Below, piece after piece: positions 15,388-24,469 of a stretch of DNA of 59,534 nt. The stretch lies in the NCBI GenBank assembly GCA_038230415.1, contig JBBRNH010000026.1, positions 1-59,534 of the forward strand, written 5' to 3'. Positions within the stretch are counted from its first letter, which is position 1; each line of letters starts with the position of its first letter. The DNA comes from JBBRNH01 sp038230415 (GTDB lineage Bacteria; Bacteroidota; Bacteroidia; Cytophagales; Spirosomataceae). Below the pieces are notes generated by a model that worked only from the letters and a program-made list of their open reading frames with translations, was not told where the DNA came from and did not search any database. A program made the translations under genes and the position numbers.

Positions 15388-17445
15388 TCACAACTTCACA
15401 ATCGTAAACTCGACGCGCCGGTTGAGTTTGCGTTTTTCTTCGCTTTCGTTGTTGGCAATGGGCTTGCTTGGCCCCCAGGCTTTGGTCTGAATCCGTTCGG
15501 CCACGATGCCTTTGCCGGTCAGGTAGTCTTTTACCACCCGAACGCGGTCTTCCGAGAGTTTCATGTTTGGCTCCCATTCACCCTGATTGTCGGTGTGGCC
15601 TTCAATCAGGAGTTCCATCTGCGGGTATTTGCCCATCATGTCAAACACGCGGTCGAGTTCGGTATTGGCTCCGGTCACGAGGTCGAATTTGCCCTGCTCA
15701 AACAGCACCTCACGCATCACAATTTTGGCCCCGGCCACAATCGGAATCACGTACAGGTTGCGTTTAATGTCGCGGAATCGTTTGTCTTTGCTCAGGTCGA
15801 GCGTTTCGGTGGCCGGAAAATACCCTTCTTTGTTGGCCGAGAGGGTATAGGTTTTCTGGGTCGGCAGAATCATTTTGTACTCGCCCGTTTCGGGGTCATA
15901 CTCAACCTGTTGCTGTTCTTTGTTCTCCTGAAACAACTCGGATGCCACCGACGACGACACGGGTTTTTTGCTCACCGCATCCAGCACTTTGCCCGATACG
16001 ATTGCCACCGGATCGGGCTTGATGGCGGCATAGAGTTTAAGCCGGAAAATATCGTCTTCGCCCAGCGTGTTGGCGCGAGACGAGAGATACGCGAAATCGC
16101 CGGAGGCCGGGATCGTGAAATACCCGTCCCATTCTGCCGTGTTGATGGCCGGGCCGAGGTTTTCGGGTTCGCTCCATTTCGTCCAGGAATCATCTTGTCG
16201 GCGGGTCACAAAAATATCGCCGTTGCCGAATCCGGGATGCCCGCCCGACGTGAAATACAGCGTCCGGCTATCGGCGGCAATGAATGGTGAACTCTCGAAA
16301 TCTGCCGTGTTCAGCACCGGGCCGAGGGTTTTGGGTTCGCTCCAGGTTTGGTCGGGCTGCCGGAAGCTGACGTAGAGATCGCGGTTGCCTTCGGTGTCTT
16401 TGCGCTGCACGGCCAGCACCATCGTCTTGCCATCGGGCGAGACCGAAAACTCTAACTGATTGTCAACGTGGGTGTTGTAGTTATTTTTTATGATGCACTC
16501 AACGGGTTGGCCCCAGCCGGTTTTACTTTTGGTGGCCTTAGAAATCCCGAACGACAGCCCGCCGTCGGGTTTATAAACGTTGATGAGGTAGATTGTGCGG
16601 CCATCGGGAGCCATGCCGCTGATGGCGTTGTCGCCCCCGTTGTTGATCGGCGAACCGATGTTTATGGCTTCGCCCCAGCGGGTAGGCTGGCCCGGCCCGG
16701 CTGTTTCGAGGCTCGAATACCAGACATCCTGCTTGTTGGCCCCGCCGATGTTGGCCTTGTTGAAATTACGGGTAAAGTACAGCGTCCGGCCATCGGGTGC
16801 AATCACGGGGGCCACCTCCTGCCCGGCGGTGTTGACGAGCTTACCGAGATTTTCTTTCTGGATTTCCTTCGGCGTGTCTTTCGATACATTGACCACCGCC
16901 TGAACTGGTGCGACTCCGTCTGACATCCCAACGGCATCAATCTGGTTGGGGCCGCGCAAGGCGGTAGTGTTCAAATAAATTTTAACCTCGCTACCGATGA
17001 TGGTGCTGTCTTGTGGAAAAATCCGCAGCAGCCCTTCTGAACGCGGGCCGGGCGTTTTGTTTTCATAAACGGGGTATTCGCGACCCTTCTCGTCCAGAAT
17101 CACCACCCGCGTAATGGCTCCGGGGTTCACGTTTTCGGCAATCACTACCTGCCGCGCGGGCATCGGTTTGGCAAAGGCCACGTGCAGCCATTCGTCGCCC
17201 CCGTCGGGGTACATCGGTGACCACGCGCAGGGGGATTCGCCTAATTGGGGCAGTTTGGAGGGCGGGCCGAGGGCCTGCACCGCCCGCAGTTGGCGGCCTT
17301 CGCCCCGGTCGGTTGTGATGCGCCCTTCCGATGAGAAACCCACCACCCGGCTGGCCCACTGCACCACCTGCGCCCGGCCCGGCGTGGATAAAAACACACC
17401 GAACCAGACTAAAATCGCTCCCGCTAAAACCTGTTGAACACGCAT
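15388..17445 (-). CDS. OmpA-family protein with PD40 repeats
   Basis: I start it at MRVQQVLAGAILVWFGVFLS (ATG 17445), which gives a signal peptide; the longer frame adds 112 unlikely residues. Of 685 residues, the first 200 form a discoidin-like beta region (EWLHVAFAKPMPARQVVIAE). Several PD40/TolB-type blades follow (GRTLYFTRNFN, GRTIYLINVY, SRTLYFTSGGHPGFG). Next come a carboxypeptidase-regulatory-like domain (VSGKVLDAVSKKPV) and a C-terminal OmpA peptidoglycan-binding domain (LLIEGHTDNQG, LSEDRVRVVKDYL, NRRVEF). Such proteins anchor outer-membrane complexes to peptidoglycan; PorE of type IX secretion has a similar layout. Confidence 0.85.
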   Translation of the reverse strand: MRVQQVLAGAILVWFGVFLSTPGRAQVVQWASRVVGFSSEGRITTDRGEGRQLRAVQALGPPSKLPQLGESPCAWSPMYPDGGDEWLHVAFAKPMPARQVVIAENVNPGAITRVVILDEKGREYPVYENKTPGPRSEGLLRIFPQDSTIIGSEVKIYLNTTALRGPNQIDAVGMSDGVAPVQAVVNVSKDTPKEIQKENLGKLVNTAGQEVAPVIAPDGRTLYFTRNFNKANIGGANKQDVWYSSLETAGPGQPTRWGEAINIGSPINNGGDNAISGMAPDGRTIYLINVYKPDGGLSFGISKATKSKTGWGQPVECIIKNNYNTHVDNQLEFSVSPDGKTMVLAVQRKDTEGNRDLYVSFRQPDQTWSEPKTLGPVLNTADFESSPFIAADSRTLYFTSGGHPGFGNGDIFVTRRQDDSWTKWSEPENLGPAINTAEWDGYFTIPASGDFAYLSSRANTLGEDDIFRLKLYAAIKPDPVAIVSGKVLDAVSKKPVSSSVASELFQENKEQQQVEYDPETGEYKMILPTQKTYTLSANKEGYFPATETLDLSKDKRFRDIKRNLYVIPIVAGAKIVMREVLFEQGKFDLVTGANTELDRVFDMMGKYPQMELLIEGHTDNQGEWEPNMKLSEDRVRVVKDYLTGKGIVAERIQTKAWGPSKPIANNESEEKRKLNRRVEFTIVKL

Positions 17446-17572
17446 ATCAAGAATACCAGCAATAATTGTGCAAGCCAAGTTAAGAAAGTTTCGGTTTGCA
17501 TGATTTATCCCGCTGGCTTGATTCCTCGAAGATGGCTTTTCGGGCCGGGCAATAGTAGCCAAAGAGCGGAGC

Positions 17573-18286
17573 CTATTCGCTGGCGTGAGGGGGCAGACCT
17601 TTGTACCGATTGACGTATGTGGCTTGCACCTGATTAGAAAAATCCTCGATCCGCAATGGGGAATCCTGACTTGGCACAGTGGCATTAATCTCCCCTGTTT
17701 CCGGGTTCCAGAGGGCAAGTGAGATTGCCTCAGCCCGGTGCGCTGCGTCGTCGGAGCGGATGCGTTTTGACAGGCGCTCAAGCGTTTGAATAATTGCTGA
17801 TAAGCGTGGTTCGCTGATGCACGGTTCAGGAATGACTACTATAAACGCCACTACTGCGTGCGGAAAACGACTGTGTACAGTGGTGGCTTCGGTGGCTAAA
17901 TCATTGATCATATTCTGCCAGTTTTTGCCAACACTTTTTGCGTCATTCAACGATTTTGAATCGAAAGCGAATCGTATGCCATCGGGCCGATACCCTACAT
18001 CAAAGTTCTGCGGTCGAACGCCACCAATTACCCGAACCGGGCCTATTTCAACACAATCTGGCTGACTGGGCGTAAGAGCGTTTCGATTGGGGACTATGAT
18101 TGGTACATTACCTAACATAATGGATAACGCACGGCCAACTTCTTTGTCAAAGATTTCGCACAGTCCGCTTGATGAATAGGGTGGGGAGCGGCTTAGGCTC
18201 CCGTCATTATCGTACCACGCTTGTCCAAATGGCAGCAAATCGCCGGGCTTAATCGTCAGCGTTGGCATATCTCGTAACAGACCCAT
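17573..18286 (-). CDS. type II restriction endonuclease (PD-D/ExK)
   Basis: The 237-residue protein follows the methyltransferase gene, and its ATG overlaps that gene's TGA by one base (TGATG). The region GYRPDGIRFAFDSKSLND contains a PD...DSK arrangement compatible with the PD-(D/E)xK nuclease core, and AVVAFIVVIPEP would be the next buried strand. I do not recognise the specificity. The assignment depends mainly on gene context and the putative nuclease motif. Confidence 0.65.
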   Translation of the reverse strand: MGLLRDMPTLTIKPGDLLPFGQAWYDNDGSLSRSPPYSSSGLCEIFDKEVGRALSIMLGNVPIIVPNRNALTPSQPDCVEIGPVRVIGGVRPQNFDVGYRPDGIRFAFDSKSLNDAKSVGKNWQNMINDLATEATTVHSRFPHAVVAFIVVIPEPCISEPRLSAIIQTLERLSKRIRSDDAAHRAEAISLALWNPETGEINATVPSQDSPLRIEDFSNQVQATYVNRYKGLPPHASE

Positions 18287-20004
18287 CAGTTATCGTTTGG
18301 TTTGTGGGAGACATATTTTCGGTTAGTGCGTCGCTCCGAAAGTTTCGTCCAGATGGTTTTCAGTCGCAGGCAGTCCGTTGCATCAAGGCCAAGTTTATCA
18401 TGCAGTAGCTGATTCGTAATTGCCAGAATGTCAGACCCTTTACCATTCCGTTCCAGTTTGTCTAATTCATCAATATCGAGTCTTACATCATCAAAGAAAG
18501 GAACTGGCAAATGACCGGCCTCGCCTGGTTCAATCTCCAGAACACCCCCGCCGTAGGAACGGCCAACTATTTCGGCAAACGCGAACGTAAGCACATTATA
18601 GAAAGAACCGGCGAGTTGTGTAGCATCTAAAGGCCGCAACAGGCGCATTCGATGCACGGTATCCGTTGACGTAGCTTTGGTACAGTTTGCCACCAATTTA
18701 GGAAAGCGGTATATCTGACGGAACATAAACGCATCAGGTGTCCAGATGCTTGGCACAGAATACCAGACTGGGCGAATCCGGCATTTATACCCCGTCTGTA
18801 CGCCAAGTTGTTCACCCTCGTCTATGTATTTCTTTAGTGAATCAGATAGCACGGCTGATTTTGGCACATCCAATAACCAGCAACCCGCCCCGGAAAGTCG
18901 TTGGCTCTCGTGGTCTGTATCGGCATATACCAAGCCTGGTAGTTGGGCGGTGCGGCCCACGAGCGGATGCACAAACCCGTGCAGCTTGCGGTCAATAACG
19001 TCCGTTTCGCGCTGAACAAAAAAAGAATTATTGCCCGTTACTACACCAACCTCGACCCGCGCAAAATCGGCCAATCGGGGTATATCGACCCGCCTTGATA
19101 ATAGTTGAATCAATTCGATTTCAGCCGGTTCTAAAAAGTAAAGTGTCCATTTATCACGCGCCTGAATCAGGGGTTTGTGAGCGTTGCTAATTGTCAGTTT
19201 AGAAGCTAACGTGGGCAAGTCGGTCATATCGGTAAGTTCCACGATGTCTATTGTGTGGGCCGCTGTTGACCCCCGTTCGGCCAGCAAGAGAACTACCTCT
19301 TGCTGAATCCCATCAAAAACGAGCTTGCGGAAAGAAACAATGGTAATAGATGCAAAGTACCTGGCTAAGTAGGCACGGGTTTCGCCCGCGTACCCAACCT
19401 GGAGTAGTTCAGCAGGAATAACCATCGCTAATCTGCCGGTTTCGGTCAGGCGTTGAGCCGACGCGATCAGAAAAGGAACCCAGGCATTTGTCAACCGGCT
19501 GGGGTGCAACCCTGCTCGTTGCATTTCAGCGAAAGCCCGCTGCCGTTGATCTTCGGGAAAGGTATGAAACCGCAGGAATGGCGGATTGCCGATAACGGCA
19601 TCAAAACGCTGCCCATACAGTGGCATTTCCTGAGTAGAAAACGCTAATTCTGAGTCAGAACCCAACGCCGTAAAAAAATCGCCCGTCGAAACAATCGCCT
19701 GACTATCTAACCCAAGTTGCGCTAACCGACCTCTGGCTACGGTTGCTTCTGAATGGAATAACTCAGTGGCTTTTAGCTGTTTAGAACATTCGCAGGTTGT
19801 GGCTCCTAAAGTCAGTAACTGCCGGGCTGCCGATTCTAATACAATTCCATCTCCACAACTTGGCTCCAGAACCCGGTCAGTCTTGGCCCTGACAACCCAT
19901 TCTGCCAAAAATCGGGCAATCGGTGCGGGCGTGTAATAGCCGCCCCGTAGTTTTGGCGTTATGGTTTCTGTCGTAACAATTTCAGAGGTATTGTAGTCCT
20001 GCAC
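18286..20004 (-). CDS. N6-adenine DNA methyltransferase, type II R-M
   Basis: The 572-residue protein has SAM-binding motif I (VLEPSCGDG) at about residue 42 and the catalytic motif IV GNPPF at about residue 138. This motif order is that of the gamma-class N6-adenine methyltransferases (TaqI/Eco57I-like). N-terminal LRGGYYTPAPIARFLAEW is the usual lead-in to motif X. The C-terminal half, with IPRLADFARVEVGVVTGNNSFFV, is the target-recognition region. The likely start is GTG at 20004; no closer ATG is seen. It is coupled to the nuclease gene at 17573. Confidence 0.85.
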   Translation of the reverse strand: MQDYNTSEIVTTETITPKLRGGYYTPAPIARFLAEWVVRAKTDRVLEPSCGDGIVLESAARQLLTLGATTCECSKQLKATELFHSEATVARGRLAQLGLDSQAIVSTGDFFTALGSDSELAFSTQEMPLYGQRFDAVIGNPPFLRFHTFPEDQRQRAFAEMQRAGLHPSRLTNAWVPFLIASAQRLTETGRLAMVIPAELLQVGYAGETRAYLARYFASITIVSFRKLVFDGIQQEVVLLLAERGSTAAHTIDIVELTDMTDLPTLASKLTISNAHKPLIQARDKWTLYFLEPAEIELIQLLSRRVDIPRLADFARVEVGVVTGNNSFFVQRETDVIDRKLHGFVHPLVGRTAQLPGLVYADTDHESQRLSGAGCWLLDVPKSAVLSDSLKKYIDEGEQLGVQTGYKCRIRPVWYSVPSIWTPDAFMFRQIYRFPKLVANCTKATSTDTVHRMRLLRPLDATQLAGSFYNVLTFAFAEIVGRSYGGGVLEIEPGEAGHLPVPFFDDVRLDIDELDKLERNGKGSDILAITNQLLHDKLGLDATDCLRLKTIWTKLSERRTNRKYVSHKPNDN

Positions 20005-20276
20005 AGGGTAAGGTCAAGTAAGCGTTCGTCAAATATGCCGTAAAATCTGGTCTTAACAAAGAAGCGAAATTTGGTTCCTCGGTGATGTTTTGGTAAACAG
20101 TGACCGCAGCAATTCTGCTCACCTTGAAAAGATAGCTTGTCCCCTTCTGCTATATTTTATTTGGCCTATCGGTGATTTAGCGCAAGAAAATTTGCCCTGT
20201 ACTGCCTGCTCCAACCGAAAAAAGACTTTCTTTGCCTATCTGTTACGTCGCCAGCCGACACAAACTCAACCGCTCA

Positions 20277-21374
20277 ATGCCCGCATTTACGCTCGGAATC
20301 GAAGAAGAATTTCAGACCATCGACCCCATCACGCGAGACCTGCGCTCGCATATGTCAAAAATCGTGGAAGGGGGAAAAACCCAACTCCACGAGCAGGTGA
20401 AGGCCGAAATGCACCAGTCGGTGGTGGAAGTTGGCACCGCTATCTGCCGCGATATTCACGAAGCCCGCGAGGAAGTAACCAACCTCCGCAAACTCGTAAT
20501 CGAACTCGCTGACCGCGTAAACCTGAAAGTCGCAGCCGCCGGTACGCACCCGTTTTCGCGCTGGGAAGACCAACCCATCACTTCGCACCCGCGCTACGAT
20601 CAAATTATCGAAGAAATGCGCGACGTGGCCCGCTCTAACCTCATCTTCGGGATGCACGTTCACGTTGGCATGGAAAACCGGAGCATGGGCCTGCACATCA
20701 TGAACACGATGCGGTATTTTTTGCCCCACATCTACGCCCTCAGCACCAACTCCCCGTTTTGGCAGGGCCGTAATACGGGCTTCAAGTCGTACCGCTCAAA
20801 GGTGTTCGACAAGTTTCCGCGCACGGGCATCCCCGATTTTTTCAGCAGCATCCACGAATACGACGACTACGTGGAACTGCTCATCAAAACCGGCTGCATT
20901 GATAACGGTAAGAAAATCTACTACGATATTCGGGTGCATCCGTTCTTCGACACCATCGAGTTTCGGGTGTGCGATGTGCCGATGCGGGCCGAGGAAACCA
21001 TCTGTCTGGCTGCCTTGTTGCAGGCACTTGTGGTAAAGATTTACAAACTCATGTCGAGCAACCTGACGTTCAGGATTTACCACAAAAACCTGCTCAACGA
21101 AAACAAGTGGCGGGCCGCCCGCTACGGCATCTCCGGGAAACTCATTGATTTTGGCAAGCAGGAAGAGGTTTCGACCCACACGCTCATTCACGAACTGCTT
21201 GATTTTGTGGACGATGTGATGGACGAACTCGGCAGCCGCACCGAATGTGAATACGCCCTGAAAATCTTAGAAACCGGCACCGGGGCCGACCGCCAACTGG
21301 CCGTTTATCAGGAAACCGAAGACCTCAAACAGGTTGTTGACTATATCATTACCGAAACAGCCGCAGGGCTTTGA
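20277..21374 (+). CDS. GCS2-family carboxylate-amine ligase (amidoligase)
   Basis: Starting at MPAFTLGIEEEFQTIDP (ATG 20277) gives 365 residues with the GIEEEF metal/ATP motif of the glutamate-cysteine ligase 2 family. FGMHVHVGM and TIEFRVCDVPM supply further active-site strands. YbdK-type members join a carboxylate to an amine with ATP, but the substrates here are unknown. The gene is directly followed by a class I amidotransferase and, after a toxin-antitoxin pair, an ATP-grasp-like gene. This points to a small peptide-like or amide-bearing metabolite pathway rather than glutathione synthesis. Confidence 0.85.
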   Translation: MPAFTLGIEEEFQTIDPITRDLRSHMSKIVEGGKTQLHEQVKAEMHQSVVEVGTAICRDIHEAREEVTNLRKLVIELADRVNLKVAAAGTHPFSRWEDQPITSHPRYDQIIEEMRDVARSNLIFGMHVHVGMENRSMGLHIMNTMRYFLPHIYALSTNSPFWQGRNTGFKSYRSKVFDKFPRTGIPDFFSSIHEYDDYVELLIKTGCIDNGKKIYYDIRVHPFFDTIEFRVCDVPMRAEETICLAALLQALVVKIYKLMSSNLTFRIYHKNLLNENKWRAARYGISGKLIDFGKQEEVSTHTLIHELLDFVDDVMDELGSRTECEYALKILETGTGADRQLAVYQETEDLKQVVDYIITETAAGL

Positions 21375-21376
21375 CT

Positions 21377-22204
21377 ATGAAGATTGCCATTCTGGATATG
21401 TATGACAACCGCCCCAACGAAGGGATGCGGTGTATCCAACAGCTAATCCGGCTCGTTGCCGGACAGAACAATACCAACCTGACGTTCGAGATTTTTAACG
21501 TCCGGGCCGAAAATCATCTGCCCGATTTGCGTTACGATGTCTATATCTCGACGGGCGGGCCGGGCATTCCCATGCCGCTTGGCGAAGGCTGGGAACTGCC
21601 GTTTTTTGCCCTTCTCGATCAGCTTCGGGAGTGGAATCAGACGCAGGAACAGAAAAAATTCGTGTTTCTGATTTGTCACTCGTTTCAGTTGGCGATGGGT
21701 CACTGGCAATTGGGCGACGTGAGCCGCCGGAAATCAACCTCGTTCGGTATTTTCCCGATTCACAAAACCGACGATGGCGAATCCGATTCGATTTTTGGCA
21801 AACTGCCCAGTCCGTTCTTCGCCGTTGACTCGCGTGATTATCAGGTAACGCTGCCCGAACTCGACCGGATGGAAACCGTTGGTGCCACGATTCTGTGCAT
21901 GGAAAAAATCCGCCCCCACGTCAACCTCGACCGGGCGGTGATGGCCGTGCGGTTCTCGCCCGAAATCGTCGGGACGCAGTTTCACCCCGAAGCCGATGGC
22001 GACGGAATGTTGCGGTATTTTCAGCAGCCCGACAAACGGGCGCAGGTGGTGAGTCAGCACGGCGAGGCCAAATACAACGAGATGGTGGCGATGCTGCAAG
22101 ACCCCGGCACGATTGAACTGACCGAATCCGTGATTTTGCCCACGTTTTTGCGCCAGGCCATTGCGGCTTATCAATCTGACAATGAATTAGTTGAGCGCGA
22201 ATGA
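21377..22204 (+). CDS. class I glutamine amidotransferase-like protein
   Basis: The ATG at 21377 lies two bases after the stop of the GCS2 gene, so the pair is likely coupled. The 275-residue protein has the oxyanion-region motif YISTGGPG, a nucleophile elbow FLICHSFQLAMG (Cys near residue 97) and the His/Glu pair TQFHPEADG, a complete Cys-His-Glu triad. The C-terminal 60 residues extend beyond the usual GATase domain. It may supply ammonia to, or hydrolyse a gamma-glutamyl product of, the neighbouring ligase. Substrate unknown. Confidence 0.8.
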   Translation: MKIAILDMYDNRPNEGMRCIQQLIRLVAGQNNTNLTFEIFNVRAENHLPDLRYDVYISTGGPGIPMPLGEGWELPFFALLDQLREWNQTQEQKKFVFLICHSFQLAMGHWQLGDVSRRKSTSFGIFPIHKTDDGESDSIFGKLPSPFFAVDSRDYQVTLPELDRMETVGATILCMEKIRPHVNLDRAVMAVRFSPEIVGTQFHPEADGDGMLRYFQQPDKRAQVVSQHGEAKYNEMVAMLQDPGTIELTESVILPTFLRQAIAAYQSDNELVERE

Positions 22205-22232
22205 TGAGTTCTTGAACTAAACGACTATTCTG

Positions 22233-22451
22233 ATGAGCGCAATAGATATTTTAACGGAAATCAAGCGGTTGCCGATGAGCGACCAATTAATGGTGGCAGA
22301 GAAAACGCTTCACGCGGTGCGTATTGAGGAGATACGAATGCGGATGCGTGAAGCCGCTGAACGCCTGAAACATGATTACGAAACCGATAAAGAACTGACG
22401 GCCTTTACCGCACTCGATGGCGAGGACTTTTACGAATATGAAGCAAACTGA
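22233..22451 (+). CDS. antitoxin of a MazEF-like pair
   Basis: The 72-residue protein is mostly helical. It begins MSAIDILTEIKRLPMSDQLM, continues with Arg/Glu-rich helices and ends in acidic DGEDFYEYEAN. Small size, charge and position upstream of a PemK/MazF-type toxin support an antitoxin. The stop overlaps the toxin start by 14 bases. It is not a classic SpoVT/AbrB-type MazE, so the DNA-binding domain type is unclear. Confidence 0.7.
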   Translation: MSAIDILTEIKRLPMSDQLMVAEKTLHAVRIEEIRMRMREAAERLKHDYETDKELTAFTALDGEDFYEYEAN

Positions 22452-22785
22452 AATTTGGCTGGTTAATCTGGATCCCACAATCGGTGCTGAGATTCGTAAA
22501 ATTCGACCCTGTATCATTGTCAATGATGATTCGGTGGGCGTGCTGGCTTTAAAAATAGTAGTTCCTGTCACGGACTGGAAAATGCAATACGACAACACGC
22601 CCTGGATGGTTAGGATGTTGCCGAACCCATCGAACGGCCTTCAGAAAGAATCGGCGGCAGACTGCTTTCAAATACGGTCACTGTCGCAAAGCCGGTTTAT
22701 TCGACAAATTGGTACATTGACAGCCTCTGAATTTAAAGAGATAAAACGCGCTTTGTCGAACGTGTTCTCCCTGTTTGTCGTATGA
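22438..22785 (+). CDS. MazF/PemK-family toxin endoribonuclease
   Basis: Starting at MKQTEIWLVNLDPTIGAEI (ATG 22438) gives 115 residues. The opening EIWLVNLDPTIGAE...RKIRPCIIV is the MazF signature (xIWxVxLdP..G.E....RP.liv). DCFQIRSLSQSRFI is the later conserved strand-helix. MazF toxins cleave RNA at specific short sites. The stop (TGA 22783-22785) overlaps the ATG of the following ATP-grasp-like gene, so the toxin is wedged inside a metabolic operon. Confidence 0.85.
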   Translation: MKQTEIWLVNLDPTIGAEIRKIRPCIIVNDDSVGVLALKIVVPVTDWKMQYDNTPWMVRMLPNPSNGLQKESAADCFQIRSLSQSRFIRQIGTLTASEFKEIKRALSNVFSLFVV

Positions 22786-23987
22786 TTTCCTCCCTCCGCC
22801 AGGCTTACAACGCGGCTTTTACGCCCGAACAGTACCAGGCCATGATTGCCGGTATCCACGCCGACCTGCCCGGCCAACTCGATTTTCGGGTGGCCGAAAC
22901 CCCGATTTTTGTACCGAAAGCATTGGCCGATAAACTCGTTTCGGCCTGTGATGATATTGTTGCGGTACTGACCGACGGAACCCTTAAGGCCCGCACCGAA
23001 GCCGCTATCCCACCCGGTCAAAACGTGCCGAATGAAGATGAACACGCCCAGTTTCTGGCGATTGACTTTGCCGTATGCCGCAACGCCGAAACGGGCGAAT
23101 TAGAGCCGCAATTGATTGAATTACAGGGATTTCCGTCGCTCTATGGTTTTCAGGCGTATTTGCCACAACAGTTCCGCAAATTCTTCCCGATACCCGAAAC
23201 GGTTCGTGCGGTTTTCAACGTAACGGATGCCGATGCATACATTGCCAAACTGCGTGAAGTTATTGTCGGTGATTGTGACCCGGAGCAGGTGATTTTGCTG
23301 GAGATTTACCCGGAGAAGCAGAAAACCCGCGTTGACTTTGAACTGACCCGGCAACACCTCGGCGTGGTTCCGGTGTGCCTGACGAAAATCAAAAAGCAGG
23401 GCCGGAACCTGTTTTATGAAAAAGACGGGCGGCTTGTTCAGATCAAGCGGATTTATAACCGCTTGATTTTCGACGAGTTACGGCAAAAATACCCCAATCT
23501 GCAAACCGAATTTTCCCTCACCGATGATGTGGACGTAACATGGGTGGGTCACCCAAACTGGTTTTTCAGAATCAGTAAATACATTCTGCCGCTGTTCACA
23601 AGCCCGTTTGTGCCGCCGAGCTACTACCTCAGCCATCTGGAAACGTACCCCGATGACCTCGACAATTACGTTCTGAAACCGTTATTTTCGTTTGCCGGTG
23701 CCGGGGTAAAACTCAACATCACCCCCGCCGATTTAGACGCGATTCCGGCCCCGGAGCGCGGTAACTTCCTGATTCAACGAAAAGTACAGTATGAACCCGT
23801 GATTCGGGCCGTTGACGGCGGGCTGGTGAAGTGCGAAATCAGGATGCTGTTTGTCTGGCCCGCAAACGCCGAAAAGCCAACGCTCGTCACCAATTTAGGC
23901 CGGTTGAGCCGGGGCGCGATGATTGGCGTTGATTTCAACAAACACTTCGATTGGGTGGGCGGCACGGTCTGCTTTTTTGAGCAGTAA
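22782..23987 (+). CDS. ATP-grasp-like protein of an amidoligase cluster
   Basis: The 401-residue protein opens with MISSLRQAYNAAFTPEQYQA and starts at an ATG overlapping the MazF stop (ATGA). The C-terminal third has YVLKPLFSFAGAGVKL (ATP-grasp glycine-rich loop), VKCEIRMLFVW and LVTNLGRLSRG, as in ATP-grasp carboxylate ligases. The N-terminal region (SKYILPLFTS, HPNWFFRISK) is unfamiliar. With the GCS2 and GATase genes upstream it would be the second ATP-dependent ligase of a short peptide-like pathway. The exact fold family is inferred. Confidence 0.7.
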   Translation: MISSLRQAYNAAFTPEQYQAMIAGIHADLPGQLDFRVAETPIFVPKALADKLVSACDDIVAVLTDGTLKARTEAAIPPGQNVPNEDEHAQFLAIDFAVCRNAETGELEPQLIELQGFPSLYGFQAYLPQQFRKFFPIPETVRAVFNVTDADAYIAKLREVIVGDCDPEQVILLEIYPEKQKTRVDFELTRQHLGVVPVCLTKIKKQGRNLFYEKDGRLVQIKRIYNRLIFDELRQKYPNLQTEFSLTDDVDVTWVGHPNWFFRISKYILPLFTSPFVPPSYYLSHLETYPDDLDNYVLKPLFSFAGAGVKLNITPADLDAIPAPERGNFLIQRKVQYEPVIRAVDGGLVKCEIRMLFVWPANAEKPTLVTNLGRLSRGAMIGVDFNKHFDWVGGTVCFFEQ

Positions 23988-24413
23988 TCAGTTCTGCAAA
24001 GCCCACACGTAACAGAGCGACTTACCTATTGGTCGCTTCACGAAAGCAAAATAGCGTGAATACAATTCTTTGCCCGAACAATTAACAGAAACACGTGCCG
24101 TAAACTTTGGTGCATCGGTAATAACCGATTCTGGCACCAAAATCCGGTCATCCGACGCATTAGACCACCTGCTTTTTGGCGAAAGTGTATTCGACAGGGT
24201 GTCTGGCTGAGGATAAATTTCATACACAAACTGAATTTGACTGCCAACCTGTTGCCCTGATGCTCGTAGCAAAACACCCGGATAACCGCTTTCGCAGGGG
24301 GCTTGCGCCGTCAGCATCGTGGCGGGTTGGCAGTCGGCGGTTGGGCTGTCTTTTGTGCAGGTCATCAAACAGCCCGCCAGCAATGCCATAAAACTATGCG
24401 GTAATCGTATCAT
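23988..24413 (-). CDS. lipoprotein of unknown function
   Basis: Starting at MIRLPHSFMALLAGCLMTC (ATG 24413) gives a short signal with a lipobox LLAGC, so the mature N-terminal Cys would be lipidated. The remaining 120 residues are beta-rich with four further cysteines. No family is recognised. It ends exactly where the convergent ATP-grasp gene ends, leaving no room for a terminator. Confidence 0.6.
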   Translation of the reverse strand: MIRLPHSFMALLAGCLMTCTKDSPTADCQPATMLTAQAPCESGYPGVLLRASGQQVGSQIQFVYEIYPQPDTLSNTLSPKSRWSNASDDRILVPESVITDAPKFTARVSVNCSGKELYSRYFAFVKRPIGKSLCYVWALQN

Positions 24414-24469
24414 TTGTTGTTGAGTAAGGTACGCTGAAACAAAGCAGGCGTTTAATGCCTGAACCAACT

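Noticed and set aside
15097..16290. 397-codon plus-strand frame opposite the OmpA/PD40 gene
   Set aside because: Shadow of the minus-strand OmpA-family gene whose domains are clear.
17446..17781. N-terminal extension of the OmpA/PD40 frame
   Set aside because: The signal peptide begins at ATG 17445; the upstream residues have no domain and overlap the R-M gene region.
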